A DNA stretch of 64,000 nt from assembly GCF_900747795.2 (NCBI RefSeq), contig NC_041401.2:2316788-2380787 (forward strand). Direction: 5' to 3'. Shown here in pieces: positions 45,340 through 58,199 of the stretch. The translations under genes and the position numbers were made by a program. The DNA comes from Erpetoichthys calabaricus. Lineage: Eukaryota; Chordata; Cladistia; Polypteriformes; Polypteridae. The notes beneath the pieces are model-generated. The model was not told the origin of the DNA, made no database searches, and saw nothing but the letters and a program-made list of their open reading frames with translations. The first letter of the stretch is position 1, and the number at the start of each line of letters is the position of its first letter.

Positions 45340-45910
45340 AGTAGTGTGTTCGAGAGCGGGACTGTGTGAAAGATCAGCCTCAACACAGACAGACACGGAC
45401 TCCAAATATCCAAAACACGCACGGTTTCTTTTTCTCGACACTCACAGTGCACAGATCACCACAATACCGCTCTGTCCTTTCTTTCCCTTCTGCCGCCTCC
45501 ACTCCTGTCTTGCAAGCTCCGTCTACTGCCACCCGACTCCGGCTCCCCGAATGGAGTGAGGCGGCCCCTTTTATCCTGCCCCGGATGTGCCCCAGGTGCT
45601 CCGTGATGGTCTTCCGGCAGCACTTCCTAGTGTGGCGGAAGTTCTGCCCTTGCACCCGGAAGCACTCCAGGCGTACATTGTTCCTGTTCTGGCAGCACAT
45701 TCTGGTGTGGTGGAAGTGCTGTTGTCTTTGGCTCAGGAACCATCCAGGCGCCCCCTAGTGGCGGCTATGCACCCCCACAGGTCTGAGCTTCCCAGTATCC
45801 GTGGCCCTGATGGAATCCAAGGGGGCTGCCCTCTTGCGTCCAGGGGAATATATTGCCCCTCTCCCGGTCCTTCCCTGTTCCAGGCGTCCCTGGTCATCTG
45901 CCACAACTGA
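45340..45910 (+). repeat. GC-rich interspersed repeat, copy 2 of 3
   Basis: See 14176-14662. Contains TTCCGGCAGCACTTCC and GGCGGAAGTTCTGCCC repeats, and ends GGCGTCCCTGGTCATC...CACAA. Class uncertain, possibly a solo LTR. Confidence 0.4.
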
Positions 45911-46860
45911 TATTTTGGGGAAATGAGTTGGATAGGATTGGCGAGTTTTATTGGGTTGAATGGCCTGTTCTTATCAAAATGTTTCTGATGTTTAAACAAC
46001 ACTTATCGTTTATTCAAGTAAGCACCACAGTTATCTGCTGTCCTTCAAGAGCCATTGAGCTTGCGACTTCAAAGTAAATTTGAAATCCCCCACTGGGTGC
46101 TTCTTTCATAAGTTTTATGTTTTACGATAATATGAATGATTTTCTTTAACTGTTCCCCTGTTGCCTCAGATCTTTCTTCCTGTTAGACCTCTTTGTACTT
46201 CTTCCTCAACGTACATTTTTGTGTCTTGCTGCTCTGGTAGCCAAATGAGTTCTTGCCTATCACTGGAAGGCACCTGAGTACGTTACTGTGGTCAGTTCCT
46301 AAAATCATCCGCAGCATGGACTAACGATGCCTCCAGCAATTCAATTCAAATTTGCACTAACTCCTGCTTTGTCTAGTCTTGTCTCAATTTTGTTTTTATT
46401 AATTATTGCTCATTTTAATTTTTTTCTTTACTGTTGTAGCTTTTTTGTGATTCTTTAACTCTTCTTCATTCTTCTCTGGTTACCCAAAATGTTTACCCCT
46501 TGACTCAGGATGGGATAAAGTGAATTAGGGTGGGTTGGGTTCTCTTCTATCTTACGATTGTTTATTGTAGATATCTCCTGTTGTTTTGTTTTTAATTTAA
46601 TAAACACATATTCACAAAAAAGAAATATGAATTACAATTAGCCATAAACTGTGCCCAATACTACTACAAAAATGCAATTTCTACATGGGAGCATTGTGTC
46701 TGTAAAACCATTGTAATCAACACCAGGCTTATTTGGGTACCGTTCTTTAACTAGATGGCATAATAAAATGCTATTAGCAAATGTATGCACTTCATGAAAA
46801 TGCATTTCATAATATCCTGTATTCACTGTAATGTCTGCATCTGACTCATTGTCACAAAGT
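45910..46860. other. Spacer, nothing recognised
   Basis: AT-rich, no frame over 90 codons with a motif, no promoter or RNA signal. Confidence 0.45.
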
Positions 46861-46861
46861 G

Positions 46862-48110
46862 CACTGCTCAAAAACTGAAGAGAACACGTAATCATCACAG
46901 TCTAACACCAAGCCAGTTAACCTTCGGGGATATCACTCTGTCCAGTTAGGAAGCACAAGCGACTGTGAATCAACTTCACCCGCTTTGGTGCAAATGAAAG
47001 TGATAACAGGTGACCTGGAGAGGCAACAGCATGACACCCTCCCAAAAAGGGAATGGCTTTGCAGGTGATGGCCACAGACAGTTGCTCTCTCCTTATCCTT
47101 CCTGTCTGATTCTTGTCTAGTTTTGCGTTTTGCTAGTGTTTGCTAGTATGAGGCGGTACCCGAAACACCGATTCAGGTTGCACAGGTAGTCCAGCTCCTC
47201 CAGGATGGCACATGCATATGTGCTGTCGCAAGATGGTTTGCTGACAATGGTAAGAATTTTATCCTAGTACCTAATAGCAGTCAGAGTACCGTTGCCTAGC
47301 ACGTGGAGGTCTGTGCGATCCTCCATCTGGCAAACCGGTCATGGTGGATGATGTTGCAGGCTACAAAACATTTATCATGCATTAGTGTGAGCCTGCTCTT
47401 ATTTGTGAAGAGAACGGGGCACCGGTGGCAAAACTGCCAATTGTGGTGTTCTCTGGCAAGCTGCTTGGTGTTGGGCTGTGAGCACAGGTCCCGTTAGAGG
47501 ATGTTGGACCCTCTTGCCACCCTCATGGAGTCTATTTGTGACAGTCTGGTCAGAAACTTGCACACCAGTAGCCAGCTAGAGGTCATCTTGTAGGGCTCTG
47601 CCGGCGCAACTCCTGTTTCTCCTCTTTCAAAGGTGCAGATACAGGTCCTGCTTCTGGGTTTGATGTCCTTCTATGGCCCTGTCCAGCTCTCCTCGTGTGG
47701 TGGCACATCTCCTGGTGTCTCCTTCATGCTCTTGAGACCTTCTTGCGGTGGCACAAATGGATGTGCCACACTGGAGGAGCTGGACTACCTGTTCAACCTG
47801 AATGGGCTGCAGGTACCGCCTCATGCTACCAGTAGTGACAAGGACACTAGCAAAACGCAAAACTAGAGAGAAATCAGTCAGGAAGGATAACAAGAGAGCA
47901 ACTGTCTGTGGCCACCATTCCCTTTTTGTGGGTTGTCTTGCTGTTGCCTCTCCAGGTCACCTGTTGTCACTTTCATTTGCACCAAAGCAGGTGAAGTTGA
48001 TTCAAATCTCTTGTGCTCCCTAACTGGACAGACTGATATCCCTGAAGCTTAACTGGCTTGGTGTTAGACTGGGATGATTACGCGTTCCCTTCATTTGTTT
48101 TTGAGCAGTG
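46862..48110 (-). mobile_element. Tc1-like foldback element with extended inverted arms
   Basis: Ends CACTGCTCAAAAACTGAAG / TTTGTTTTTGAGCAGTG; TA on the right. The inverted arms are about 390 bp and include the transposase start: the right arm reads MRRYLQPIQVEQVVQLLQ on the minus strand, and the left arm carries the same stretch inverted (TATGAGGCGGTACCCG at 47148). Only about 470 bp of coding remnant lies between the arms. A deletion/inversion derivative. Confidence 0.8.
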
Positions 48111-48687
48111 TATTTAATAAGCACAAATGTGACACAGTATCGCTCTCTTTGATGAAGTAAATGCTCAAGCCTTCAAAACGGTTAACAAAGTTCTAAACAC
48201 ACCGGAGTGTCCTGCTATGTGGACATTTTTGAACTTTTTTACTGTTCTTTTCTAACTCACCTGCTTGACATTGTGGGGTTTAGGGAGTGACTCAGTTACG
48301 GTCATACAGCACTTGCTAGCATTGCTCATTTAGAATTTGCCCTGAGCTCTTGACCAGAACAAGCCATAAACCATAACTTTAGTTTAATTTTTAACTTTAA
48401 ATGTTATTGAACTTGGCCTTTCCTCAACTGGCAATCAAGCTGTTCTTACTGTGTGACTTGTGGTTCTACGCCTATCTGCCCAGTGCCAGGTAGTTCCACT
48501 TTATAGTGTCCCACGTTAACTGATCACTGTGTGCATCACTCGCCTTTACTTGCTTTGTGACTTTTTGTCAGTCATGAGTGGTCTCCCACACTGCACTTCT
48601 GTCCTTTTTCTGTCTTGTTCTTTGCCACCTGAACATTTTTCCCCTGCCAAGACATGTTGGGATACTTTAAACATTTCACATGATTAC

Positions 48688-48960
48688 TAGATAGATAGAT
48701 AAATAGATAGATGGTGGCTCTGATGCTAGGGATCTGCACTGGCAATCGGAAGGTTGCCGGTTCAAATCCCATAAATGCCAAAAGGGACTCTGCTCTGTTG
48801 GGCCCTTGAGCAAGACCTTTAACCTGCAATTGCTGAGCACTTTGAGTAGTGAGAAAGTGCTATATAAATGCAAAGAATTATTAATAGATAGTACCTTATT
48901 TGTCCCAAGGGGAAAATGTAGCTTTTTACTGAAGTTCAGCAAATGTTATAACAAACAACA
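48688..48960 (-). mobile_element. LINE 3' end with GATA tail, split by a SINE
   Basis: AGATAGATAGATAAATAG at 48688, then after the SINE the LINE end AATAGATAGTACCTTATTTG and TCCCAAGGGGAAAATG. Diverged copy of the 32589-32695 type. Confidence 0.6.
48706..48890 (+). mobile_element. Second tRNA-derived SINE family
   Basis: A-box-like GTGGCTCTGATGCTAGGG and B-box GGTTCAAATCCC, then GGGCCCTTGAGCAAGACC and an AAGTGCTATATAAATGC tail. Flanked by AATAGATAG. A pol III retroposon, not a tRNA gene, since no acceptor stem closes. Confidence 0.75.
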
Positions 48961-49383
48961 AAAATCCCCCTCAAATACACACAAAGAATTACAAAAGATA
49001 AAAAGAGCAGTCGCAGTCTCAGTGAAGCATTCTAGTGGCTTGTTGCTATCGGCATTGCATTTCTTGACTGCTGAATATTTTGTGGGCTGAAAGTACTTAA
49101 TGCTACTACTAATGAGTACCAACGAGGAAGAATTGGAAAATCTTAATTTATGGTGCCTTGTGAAAGTCTTCATACTGTTTTGCGTTTCTCTTACTCTGTC
49201 AGAGTGTTTTTAAGCAGAGAATTGTAGAGAAGCTCCTATCAGTTTTTTTTTAGGGCTGATATCGATTATCGGTATCCTGTTACTGGATCAGACGATTCTG
49301 CTAATGATTCCAATTTTATTTTCTTAATCTCTTTAAAAACTTTTACACTAACCTCCTGCATAACGGGACGTGGAGAAGCCTTA

Positions 49384-49965
49384 TCTTTCTATATAATACG
49401 CTACTGTGGCTGTCCGTTTGTCTGTCCAGGATTTTAAATCACCTGTAGCTCGCAAACAGTTTGAACTATTGACATGAAATTCAGTACACATATACTACGT
49501 GATGTCTACTGTCCGCTTTCGGGGTGATGATTGACCTCCAAGGTTATTCCCCTTTTTATTTTATTTTATTGTAGAATCAACTCTCGTCAGCGGCCAGCAG
49601 GGTGGGCGCATGCATATGGGCGCAGTTCTCATCCCTACCACCTTCGCCGTCACTTCCCCTACATATCTTCATATCTTAAATCATTCTAAAGGCAGATTGA
49701 AGACTTGAGTGCCAGCTTAAGTAAAAAATTAAGGAAAACATACTAAGCAATAGCAACACAAACACTGACTTAATCAGGTTTAATGTGAAAAGATGCCGAT
49801 GAAAGAAGAGAAGAAGCGGGTCGCTAGGGTCGAGGAAAGATGAGCTGCTGAGGAATCGGCAAGTGCATCAACCTCTGAGCAAACGAATGCTAAACTTACA
49901 GAGAAACAAAGAGTCTGAAAACTAGAAGTCAAGTGTAATGTGCAGTACACCGTTACTGGCATTCT
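49384..49965 (+). mobile_element. Helitron 5' fragment
   Basis: Starts TCTTTCTATATAATACGC after an A, then CTGTGGCTGTCCGTTTGTC, the conserved 5' end of fish Helitrons. Further on an eroded start of the Rep/helicase gene (GAAAGAAGAGAAGAAGCGGG). No 3' hairpin was found. Confidence 0.6.
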
Positions 49966-50299
49966 ATGTTAAAGTGTTAATTTTGGGATTTTTATAATTA
50001 AACTGCAGACCACAGGTGTTATCTGTTCATTTTTATTAACAAAGTGAAATTCTGTAGGCTTATTGTTCAGTGTCCAGAAAAATACTAAAATAAATAAAAT
50101 TCCCTTAAAATACATAATTTAAACTAATAAAATACTTATCCATAATACATACGCCGTTAAAGAAAATAAAATTCTTCTTGTAATTATAAGCTGCATGCCG
50201 TTCTATTGTTTAATCTCTTAATGTAATGTACCTGTCTGAAACAAAGCTTAATTTAAAAAAGTAGTTTTTGCCATTTGTCTAACAAAAAAAAAAATATAT

Positions 50300-50890
50300 A
50301 TATATACAGTATATACTCACATATAAGTCGGGTCTTGAAACACGAAAAATCGATCATAAAATCAGACCCTGACTTATGTTCTTTCAAAAATATGACACTT
50401 AATTTTATTTATTTTTTTTACATCTTCTTGCCTCCTCCAATCTCTCACCAGTTTCTCAGATGCACTGAATTTTGTTGCAACAGCGCAGTTACCAATTTCT
50501 TTCGCCACTTCAACGACATTTAATTTAATTTCAAACCAGCTTCTATTTTCTTCTGCTCGAACGTTCCATTGTAGGTAAGGGATGCTCTTACGCTAAAGGT
50601 GTATGAGGGTGTGAGATGCACAAATCAATGCAAACGTCACTTCGGAATAGTTAAGTGTATTACCGTGTGGTCACGTAGGCACAATAGAGAGAGAGGTTGC
50701 CGCACCCACATAGAAAACAAAGGCTGTGTGCTCCGTGGTTAACGCTCTCTCAGGTGGGCGTTAGCATATCATAATCTCTTGGACCAATAGCGTGAGTTTT
50801 CCGCATTCAATTTATACGAGCAACATTATAAAATACTGGAAATTTATACAGTAAAGTCAAGTCCCAACTTATCCGCGGGAGAACTTAAAC
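50300..50890. repeat. Possible MITE
   Basis: ATATAAGTCGGGTCTTGAAA at one end and GTCAAGTCCCAACTTATCC near the other look like degraded inverted termini. Class not assigned. Confidence 0.4.
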
Positions 50891-53100
50891 GGTATATTTA
50901 TATATATTCTCACATGTTTTTAATTCATAGATATTGGCAGTTAATCACTGCTTAAATGTCTACATGCAGTTACAGGTTTTATTGATTTTAATCATTAATT
51001 TCACTACAAGTTATTTTTTAAAATGCACATTTAGTACATTTATGCAGGTTTTTTTTCAACTCTACCTGCTAGGTATTCCTAATTCATGATTATAAATATG
51101 GATCACCATTTTAATTAAGTAGTTCTCGCCTTTTACTAAAAATGATACCATATAACACAAACACAAGCAAACCTTTGAAAAAGCCACACGTCTATCAAAT
51201 GATTATAAGATGTTTATCAAGAAGATAAAAAGCTGACATTCTTAACAAGTGTACAAATAAAATGGAACAACTGAGGTGTAGGGAAACGTTTGGCCTCAAC
51301 TGTATTGTAGGATACAAGGATTGTGAAAATTACATTTATGTCTTAACACCATACTTTTTGTGAAAGTTAAATATTTGCAGCGCTGTACTGCAGCATCTTC
51401 TTGTTTTGTATGTGGGTAGTACTGCCTGTTACCATTGGCGTGGCTGGGTGTCTGAGACGTCTGCCATTATTAATGCGATGGGTTTAAAGGTCGGCACTGA
51501 TGGCCGTGTTCTCATCAGAGTTTGTGGATAATCCCTGGGTTAGTGTGTGCTTCTTTTGGTGATAATTATCTTCCTGACGTTAAAACAGCACGCTTGTTTT
51601 TGGTACCTCAATTTTTGGTTAGCAATTGACGATTGATTAGCTTGACTGTCGGTTCTAATGTTGGTGTGTTCCCTGACTCATCTCCTGATCCTTATCATTA
51701 AATCCTTTACTATCTTGCTGTGCATCAGTATTGGACCACGGGCGGGAAGTAGATACTTGCACTCTGGGGAAAAAGGTGGGATACCAACCGGTTCATCCTG
51801 TTTAGTTAAATATAAAAAAGGGCCATTGTGTCCCAAACGGTAAATATAAATAAGTGGCAATTCCACTGTGGGAAAGTAACAGTGTGTGAGCTCTGTCTTT
51901 CTTGTTCATCTGGTCAGAATGCAATGCCATTTTCAAGGAACATCTCCTGTTTGTATTGGTGGGACCAGAAGGGGTAGAGCCTTCTGTGGGCTTTGTGGTC
52001 GTGGCTAGGCATCTCCTCTCAGGCGACCGTTCAATGCTGTAGAGAAGGAGAAGATACTGTTAGAGTCAGCGCCCCCTCTCGTCCTGGGGTGGTACTACTT
52101 ATGTCATCAGAGCCTGGAAGGTGGTCGTAGGGGTGCATGCATGACAGTACAAACATAATCCTGTCTTCTTTGGATCATAATTGTTTACAGTACAGTGAAA
52201 TTCTTTCTTGCAGTACAACAGTCCAATAAAAGTAATATGTCTAAAATCATAATTAAAATGTAACACCTCACCTCCACCCAATTCAGAGAGCTATGCAAAC
52301 AGGACGTCCGATATGAGATAGCTCTGCATGTTTGTTCAACCATCAAAAGAAAATCAGAGCAGAGGGCAGAGAGGACTGACAGGAGTATTCTAGAATGTCA
52401 TTAGTGAATTCTAGGCAGATTCTGGAGAAGCCTTGCACCATTCCTCATAGGGCAAATTTGACGCTTTTCAGTCTGAAACAATATAAGCCATCACCTTCCC
52501 ATAGAGCCACAGGAATCTGAAAGTAGGCCAGGTCATGAGCCCCCAGATGAGTCGCACAAGCCAACGTGCAAACTGTTCAGTACAGAAGACTACAGCAGAC
52601 CCATTGCTACACAATTCTGTCCCATCCAGTGTTACTCCAGACAGTTCCATGAAGTTGTTAGGGGCAACTGGGAATCCAACACCACCTAGCAATCAAGTGA
52701 ATGTTCCTCCCTAGTGTGGGACACCAGCAGACCACATGACCCAGCAGTGCCCACAGCCAGTAACCAGTTTGTGACAAATTCAAGATAACCCCATTCTTGA
52801 GAGATGAACCACACCATTCCTTGCAGGGATTGAGGACAAGTGTGCATGTTGGGAATAATAGAATTCCTTGGACTGAGAACTTCCACTGTCATCGCTGCCC
52901 AAGGCTGTCCAGGTGCACGGACCGTGAAATTAGATGATAAAGTCGGGAAACACTCAGCTAAGGTTACACTAGAACTGGTATTCTCAGACTAACTCCTAGA
53001 TTATTCCAGTGTATACCAGCTTTTGTTTTTAACTATTTTTTGTTCTGAGGTCAGTCGTTGCTTTTGTTTTAGGTCTTTACGTAATTTATCACCTTGTTTC
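50890..53100. other. Spacer with unassigned frames
   Basis: AT-rich to 52000. Minus frames at 52892-52686 and 52692-52468 look protein-like (NNFMELSGVTLDGTELCSNG) but I cannot place them. No splice context supports an exon. Confidence 0.35.
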
Positions 53101-53102
53101 TA

Positions 53103-54340
53103 CAGTTGTGGCCAAGCGTTTTGAGAATGACCCAAGTGTTGGTTTTCACAAAGTTGTGCTGCTTCAGTGTTTTTAGATCTTTGTGCCAGATGTTTCTCTA
53201 GGATACTGAAGTACAGTGACAAGCAGTTCAGAAATTTCAAAGGCTTTTATTGCCAATGACATAAAGTTTATGCTAAGTGTCAATATTTACAGTGTTGGCC
53301 CTCTACAATTTGCCCTGGCAGGCTATCAGTCAACTTCTGGGCCCAATCCTGACTGATGGCAGCTGCCCATTCTTGCATAAGCAATGCTTAGAATTTGTCA
53401 GAATTGGTGGGTTTTTGTTTGTCCACCCACTGCCTCTTGAGGATTGACCACAAGTCCTCAATGGTATTAAGGTCTGGGGAGTTTCCTGGCCATGGACCCC
53501 AAAGTTTTGATGTTTTGTTCCCCGAGCCACTTAGTTGTCACTTTTCCCTCATGGCCTGGTGCCCCATCATGTTGGTCACCAAACTGTTCTTGGATGGTTC
53601 TGTTCTTAGAGGATGTTTTGGTCCCATTTATTGATAGCTCGGGAGAAATTAGAGCTGGCTCAGGAATGGCAGCAGGCAGGTGTGAGTGAGGCGAAAACTT
53701 TTGGAGGATGGCCTGGTGGGTGTCAAGAAGGGCAGCAAAGAAGTCAAGAAAAACATCAGGGACAGACTGATATTCTGGGATTGGACTGCTGAGGACTGTT
53801 GGGGTCAAGTCGTTGTCTCTGATGAATCCCCTTTCCGATTGTTTGAGTCATCCAGAAAAAAGAAAAAGTGAGCGGCGCTACCATCAGTCCTGTGTCATGG
53901 CAACAGTTAAAGCATCCTGAGACCATTCATGTCAGGCAAGGCAGTGGGCTCACTCACAACTGGGCCTAAGAACACAGCCAGGAATAAAGAATGGGACCAA
54001 AACATCCTCTGATAGCAACTTCTCCCAGCCATCCAAGAACAGTTTGGTGACCAACATGATGGAGCACCGTGTCATAAGTAAAACGCAAAACCGGGTCACC
54101 AAACTGTTGTTGGACGGTTGGGAGAAGTTGCTCTCGGAGGATGTTTTGGTCCCATTCTTTATTCATGGATCAGGGCACCACCAGTGCAGAGCTTGCTCAG
54201 GAGTAGCAGCAGGCAGGTAGGTGTGAGTGCATCTGCACACACAGTGAGGTGAAGACTTTTGGAGGATGGCCTGGCCGGTGTCAAGAAGGGCAGCAAAGAA
54301 GCCATCAGGGACAGACTGATATTCTGCAAATACAAGTCAT
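53103..54340. mobile_element. Scrambled Tc1-like element with alternating orientation
   Basis: Left end CAGTTGTGGCCAAGCGTTTT after TA. Blocks of one Tc1 family (see 59424-60579) follow in alternating orientation: minus 53103-53640, plus 53645-54085, minus 54087-54170, plus 54172-54335. The turn GGGACC -> GCAGAGCTTGCTCAGG occurs twice. No right terminal repeat was found. Confidence 0.75.
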
Positions 54341-54394
54341 TGATAAATGCAAGGATTACAGAGATATGATAGATTTATATGTAGAGAGACATAC

Positions 54395-54560
54395 ACTACT
54401 GGTCAAAAGTCTTCGAACACCTCAGTGTTTCCAGTTCATCTTCAAATTTAATCAGTTGAAATGCAATGAATGACCTAAAATGATGAAAAATGTAACCAAT
54501 AAACCACCTGGGGTTTAAATTTAAAGTTTAGGTTAGCAAAAACTGAAATTGAAGCAAACA
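54395..54560 (+). mobile_element. Tc1-like terminal repeat fragment
   Basis: TACTGGTCAAAAGTCTTCG and AACACCTCAGTGTTTCC, the start of another Tc1 family's inverted repeat. No transposase was identified. Confidence 0.55.
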
Positions 54561-56440
54561 AAAAAAGAAGTGTGTTGTTTTTTTGCTCCGTAGAGAGTGG
54601 ATTGTCAGCCTTCACAGAAGAGATATAAGAGATGTAAGCAACATGTTTTGAAGGAAGGTACGACCTCTGGTGATTAGAATTAGCGTCATTTCCTGGTCAT
54701 AGCTGCATTATTTTGTCCATCACATACAGGTACAGTTTGGTTTGAAACCCAAGATGAATGCCCATTTGGGTAACTTCTTGCCTGAAGACGCCTGTCAGCT
54801 CAGCTCTAGTTCACACCTTTGTCCTCAGATGGAGTACATGGCTGACCAAGTGTTGATGATAATAGCAGCAATTCAACCAAATCCAGGAATGCAGGTTGGA
54901 CTGGGGTGGGAATGCGGTTGACTCTCTTCATCCCTGTCACATCTGCTGTCTTTACAGGCCTTGTGTGAGACTAAAAAGACCAGCAGACAGGGCAGCGCCC
55001 ACCTCATCCTATAACTACTGTAACAAGAAAGACACGAGTACATCCAAGAAGGTTTGGAGCAGCCACCCATATATTGTGCCCTGGCTGCAAAATGTTAATT
55101 TTGGTGAGTTGTGTTCAGGTTGAAGTCCAAAACAGAACTGATTTTGGTTTGATAAGATGGTGGCTTTAAAGGCTGTAGCAGGAAGTGACATCACCTGGAC
55201 CGGCAACCAGAAGTGATGTCATCGAGAGTGACGTTATCGATAGCGCCGGCACCCGGTGGGATTTCCTGTGGATAGTCTGCAGAGGACGGAGGGAGTAAGT
55301 TAGTGCAGCTCGCCACCCCCTGGTCTAGCGTGGTACTACTATTATTTAGGCCCTCTAGCTGCCTCCCAGTCGCACGTGTGTGACACTATACAGTTGTCAT
55401 CTGCTCATAACTGGATTTATGTCGGTCGTTTCAGATTCCCAGTATGCAAGAGGAAAAGGTCCCTTCAGACTGGGTGCAGAATTGCAATCAGCAATTAGCA
55501 GTCCGCTAAAACACTAAAGTGATGGCTAATTTACTTCTGTGTTTATTTTGAACTTAAACTGTCGAGCCCTCTAAAGCGTCCCACATTCACATTTAAGTCA
55601 CGGCCCACGGGTTGAGAAGCAGCGGATTAGATATTAGGACAAGGTAGCGACGAGCTGACCAAATGATTGACACAAATGGTCGCCTGTCATTTGTCAAATG
55701 TCTTCTGTTCTTGTAAACAGGCAAAGAATATAAAGATCATTGGCGCACACAGGACCCGCTTTATGCTCTTAAGTCATTTTGCTGTCAATGTAAGTATCAC
55801 CGTCATGTGGTTTTCCTCCCACATTACTCATCGCTTATTTTAACAACAGACCGTGTCAAAGAGATGAGAGAGAAGGAAAGCTCAGTCTATTGCTTTGAAC
55901 AAAGCATTGACATGCTTATTAAGGCCACGACTTAGAGTTTTATATTTTGTGGCATTATGCAAAGCAGCACTGATGTAATAAGATCTTCAGTTCATGATGA
56001 TGGTGTCCGGTTACAGACAGGAACTTGCCTCCTCCGTGTAAAATTATTTGCAGCAGAAACTGAGAGGCCCAGTGAGCCTCCAAGTGCAATTGTGTGGGGA
56101 AAATGTGGAGTAACTGTGCAGAAATGGCCTGTGTGGGAGGGCAGCCAAAGCAGCTTGTGACGGCTTCGAGTTCCACCAGAAATAGACTCGCGATGGAAAG
56201 ATTTTTCCTCATAATTGACTCATGTTACTTTTAATAATAATCACCAGTGCCAAAGAGATAGAAGAGCTCAAGGAAACTAACCTAACCCTGTGAGTAAATA
56301 CTTCCTAAATTCCAATGAGAAATCAAACTTCAGAGTTGGGAGTTTTATATTTTGAGTTATGGAAGGGCAGCACTGGACTCCAAGCAGGAAGGACCCTGGA
56401 TTGGGTGGCAGGCCATTGCAGGGCTCAAAACAATGTCAGT
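54560..56440. other. Spacer, nothing firm
   Basis: A stretch near 54830-54895 has an acceptor-like TTTGTCCTCAG, an open frame and a donor-like CAGGTTGG, but no protein match. A hAT-like end GGTTGAGAAGCAGCGG lies near 55610. Confidence 0.35.
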
Positions 56441-56449
56441 GAGTGAACG

Positions 56450-56835
56450 CTAGGTGACACTGTTGCTCACCTTTTCCCCAACAGACAGACGCTCTGGACA
56501 CGGGTTAGAAGCACTAAGAAGTATTTTATTAATTCTTCTTTTCCAAAACAGTGCCTCCAAAGCACCACAGCCACAATTAACAGGTAATAAACACAATGCT
56601 CTTCTCCTCCACACCTCCCAGCAAGCGTTTCACAGCACCCAACAGGGCTGTGAAACCGAACTCCAAGTCCCAGGATGCCCTGTGGGAATCTGGGACACCG
56701 TTATACTCCAGGGGAGCTGCCATCTAGCGTCCTGGGAGAGGCAGTGTCCAAAAGTTTCTGCCTTCCCCCATCTTTTCCTTCTCGGGGCGTCCTGGCTGGG
56801 TTGAGCTGCTGGCCGTCCATCACAACGAATACACC
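56450..56835 (+). repeat. GC-rich interspersed repeat, copy 3 of 3
   Basis: GAGCTGCCATCTAGCGTCCT and GGGGCGTCCTGGCTGGG match the other two copies. Class uncertain, possibly a solo LTR. Confidence 0.4.
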
Positions 56836-56999
56836 AACAGTAACTGGCAGTGGGGCCAATGGTATCATTTCCAGATGAAGGAAAGCCACTGTCACATTGC
56901 ACAGCTTTTTCAGGGATTTTTAGTTGTAGCCTTCATGTACAGAATCTTGGCGAGTGAGAGGCAGTCGTGTAGTCTGACATACTCAATGACCCAGTCCAA

Positions 57000-58140
57000 C
57001 TACTCCATGACTTGCCCCTCAGCAAAGAGCACCACAAATGTGATGTTTGCACTGAGGATGCACTGAGGATGTTCATGGAGAAGTGTAGAGAAGGACAGAA
57101 GGAGTTGCATTGCGTCTTTGTGGACTTAGAGAAAGCATATGACAGGGTGAGGAGACAGGAGCTGTGGTATTGTATGAGGAAGTCGGAAGGGGCATAGAAG
57201 TACATAAGAGTGGTACAGGATATGTACAAGGGAAGGGTGACAGTGGTGAGGTCTGCGGTAGGAGTGACGGAGGTGGGATTACATCAGGGATTGGCTCTGA
57301 GCCCTTTCTTATTTGCAATGGTGATGGACAGGTTGACAGACGAGGTTAGACAGGAGTCCCTGTGGACTGTGATGTCTGCTGATGATATTGTGATCTGTAG
57401 TGAGAGTAGGGAGCAGGTTGAGGAGACCCCGGAGAGGTGGAGATATCAGAGGAGAGGAATGAAGGTCAGTGGACCACCAAGACAGAATACATGTGTGTGA
57501 ATGAGAGGGAGGTCAGTGGAATGGTGAGGATGAGGGGAGTAGAGTTGGTGAAGGTGGATGAGTTTAAATACTTGGGATCAACAGTACAGAGTAATGGGGA
57601 TTGTGGAAGAGAAGTGAAGAAGAGAGTGCAGGCAGGGTGGAGTGGGTGGAGAAGAGTGTCAGGAGTGATTTGTGACAGACGGATATCAGCAAGAGTGACA
57701 GGGAAGGTCTACAGGATGGTAGTGAGACCAGCTATGTTATATGGGTTGGAGACGGTGGCACTGACCAGAAAGCAAGAGACAGAGCTGGAGGTAGCAGAGT
57801 TACAGATGCCAAGATTTACATTGGATGTGATGAGAATGGACAGGATTATTAGAAATGAGGACATTAGAGGGTCAGCTCAGGTTGGACGGTTGGGAGACAA
57901 TGTCAGAGAGGCAAGATTGCGTTGGTTTGGACATGTGCAGAGGAGAGATGAGGGGTATATTGGGAGAAGGGTGCTAAGGATAGATAGAGCTGCCAGGCAA
58001 GAGGAAAAGAGAAAGGCCTAAGAGAAGGTTTATGGATGTGGTGAGAGCAGACATGCAGGTGATGGGCGTGACAGAGCAACATGACAAGGACAGAAAGATA
58101 TGGAACAAGATGATCCACTGTGGTGACCCCTAATGGGAAA
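57000..58140 (+). mobile_element. RTE-clade LINE, 3' half
   Basis: Reverse transcriptase pieces: LHCVFVDLEKAYDRV, VGLHQGLALSPFLFAMVMD, MSADDIVICSESREQVEE (catalytic FADD box as SADD), then FKYLGSTVQSNGDCGREVKK, VVRPAMLYGLETVALTRKQE and LRWFGHVQRRDEGYIGRR. It ends at the RTE 3' phrase GATCCACTGTGGTGACCCC. Two or three frameshifts. A short direct repeat of its 3' part (GAGCTGCCAGGCAAGAGG) follows at 58155-58200. Confidence 0.88.
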
Positions 58141-58199
58141 AGGATGTTAAAGGTGGAGCTGCCAGGCAAGAGGAGAAGAGGAAGGCCTAAGAGAAGGTT

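Noticed and set aside
48706-48890. tRNA gene
   Set aside because: A- and B-box-like sequences are present, but the cloverleaf does not close and the copy carries a retroposon tail and flanking duplication.
52468-52892. Two protein-like minus frames
   Set aside because: No family recognised, overlapping frames, no splice sites fitting a gene; kept only as unassigned spacer.
54830-54900. Possible short plus-strand exon between TTTGTCCTCAG and CAGGTTGG
   Set aside because: Peptide does not match TRAK2 or any known protein; likely chance.
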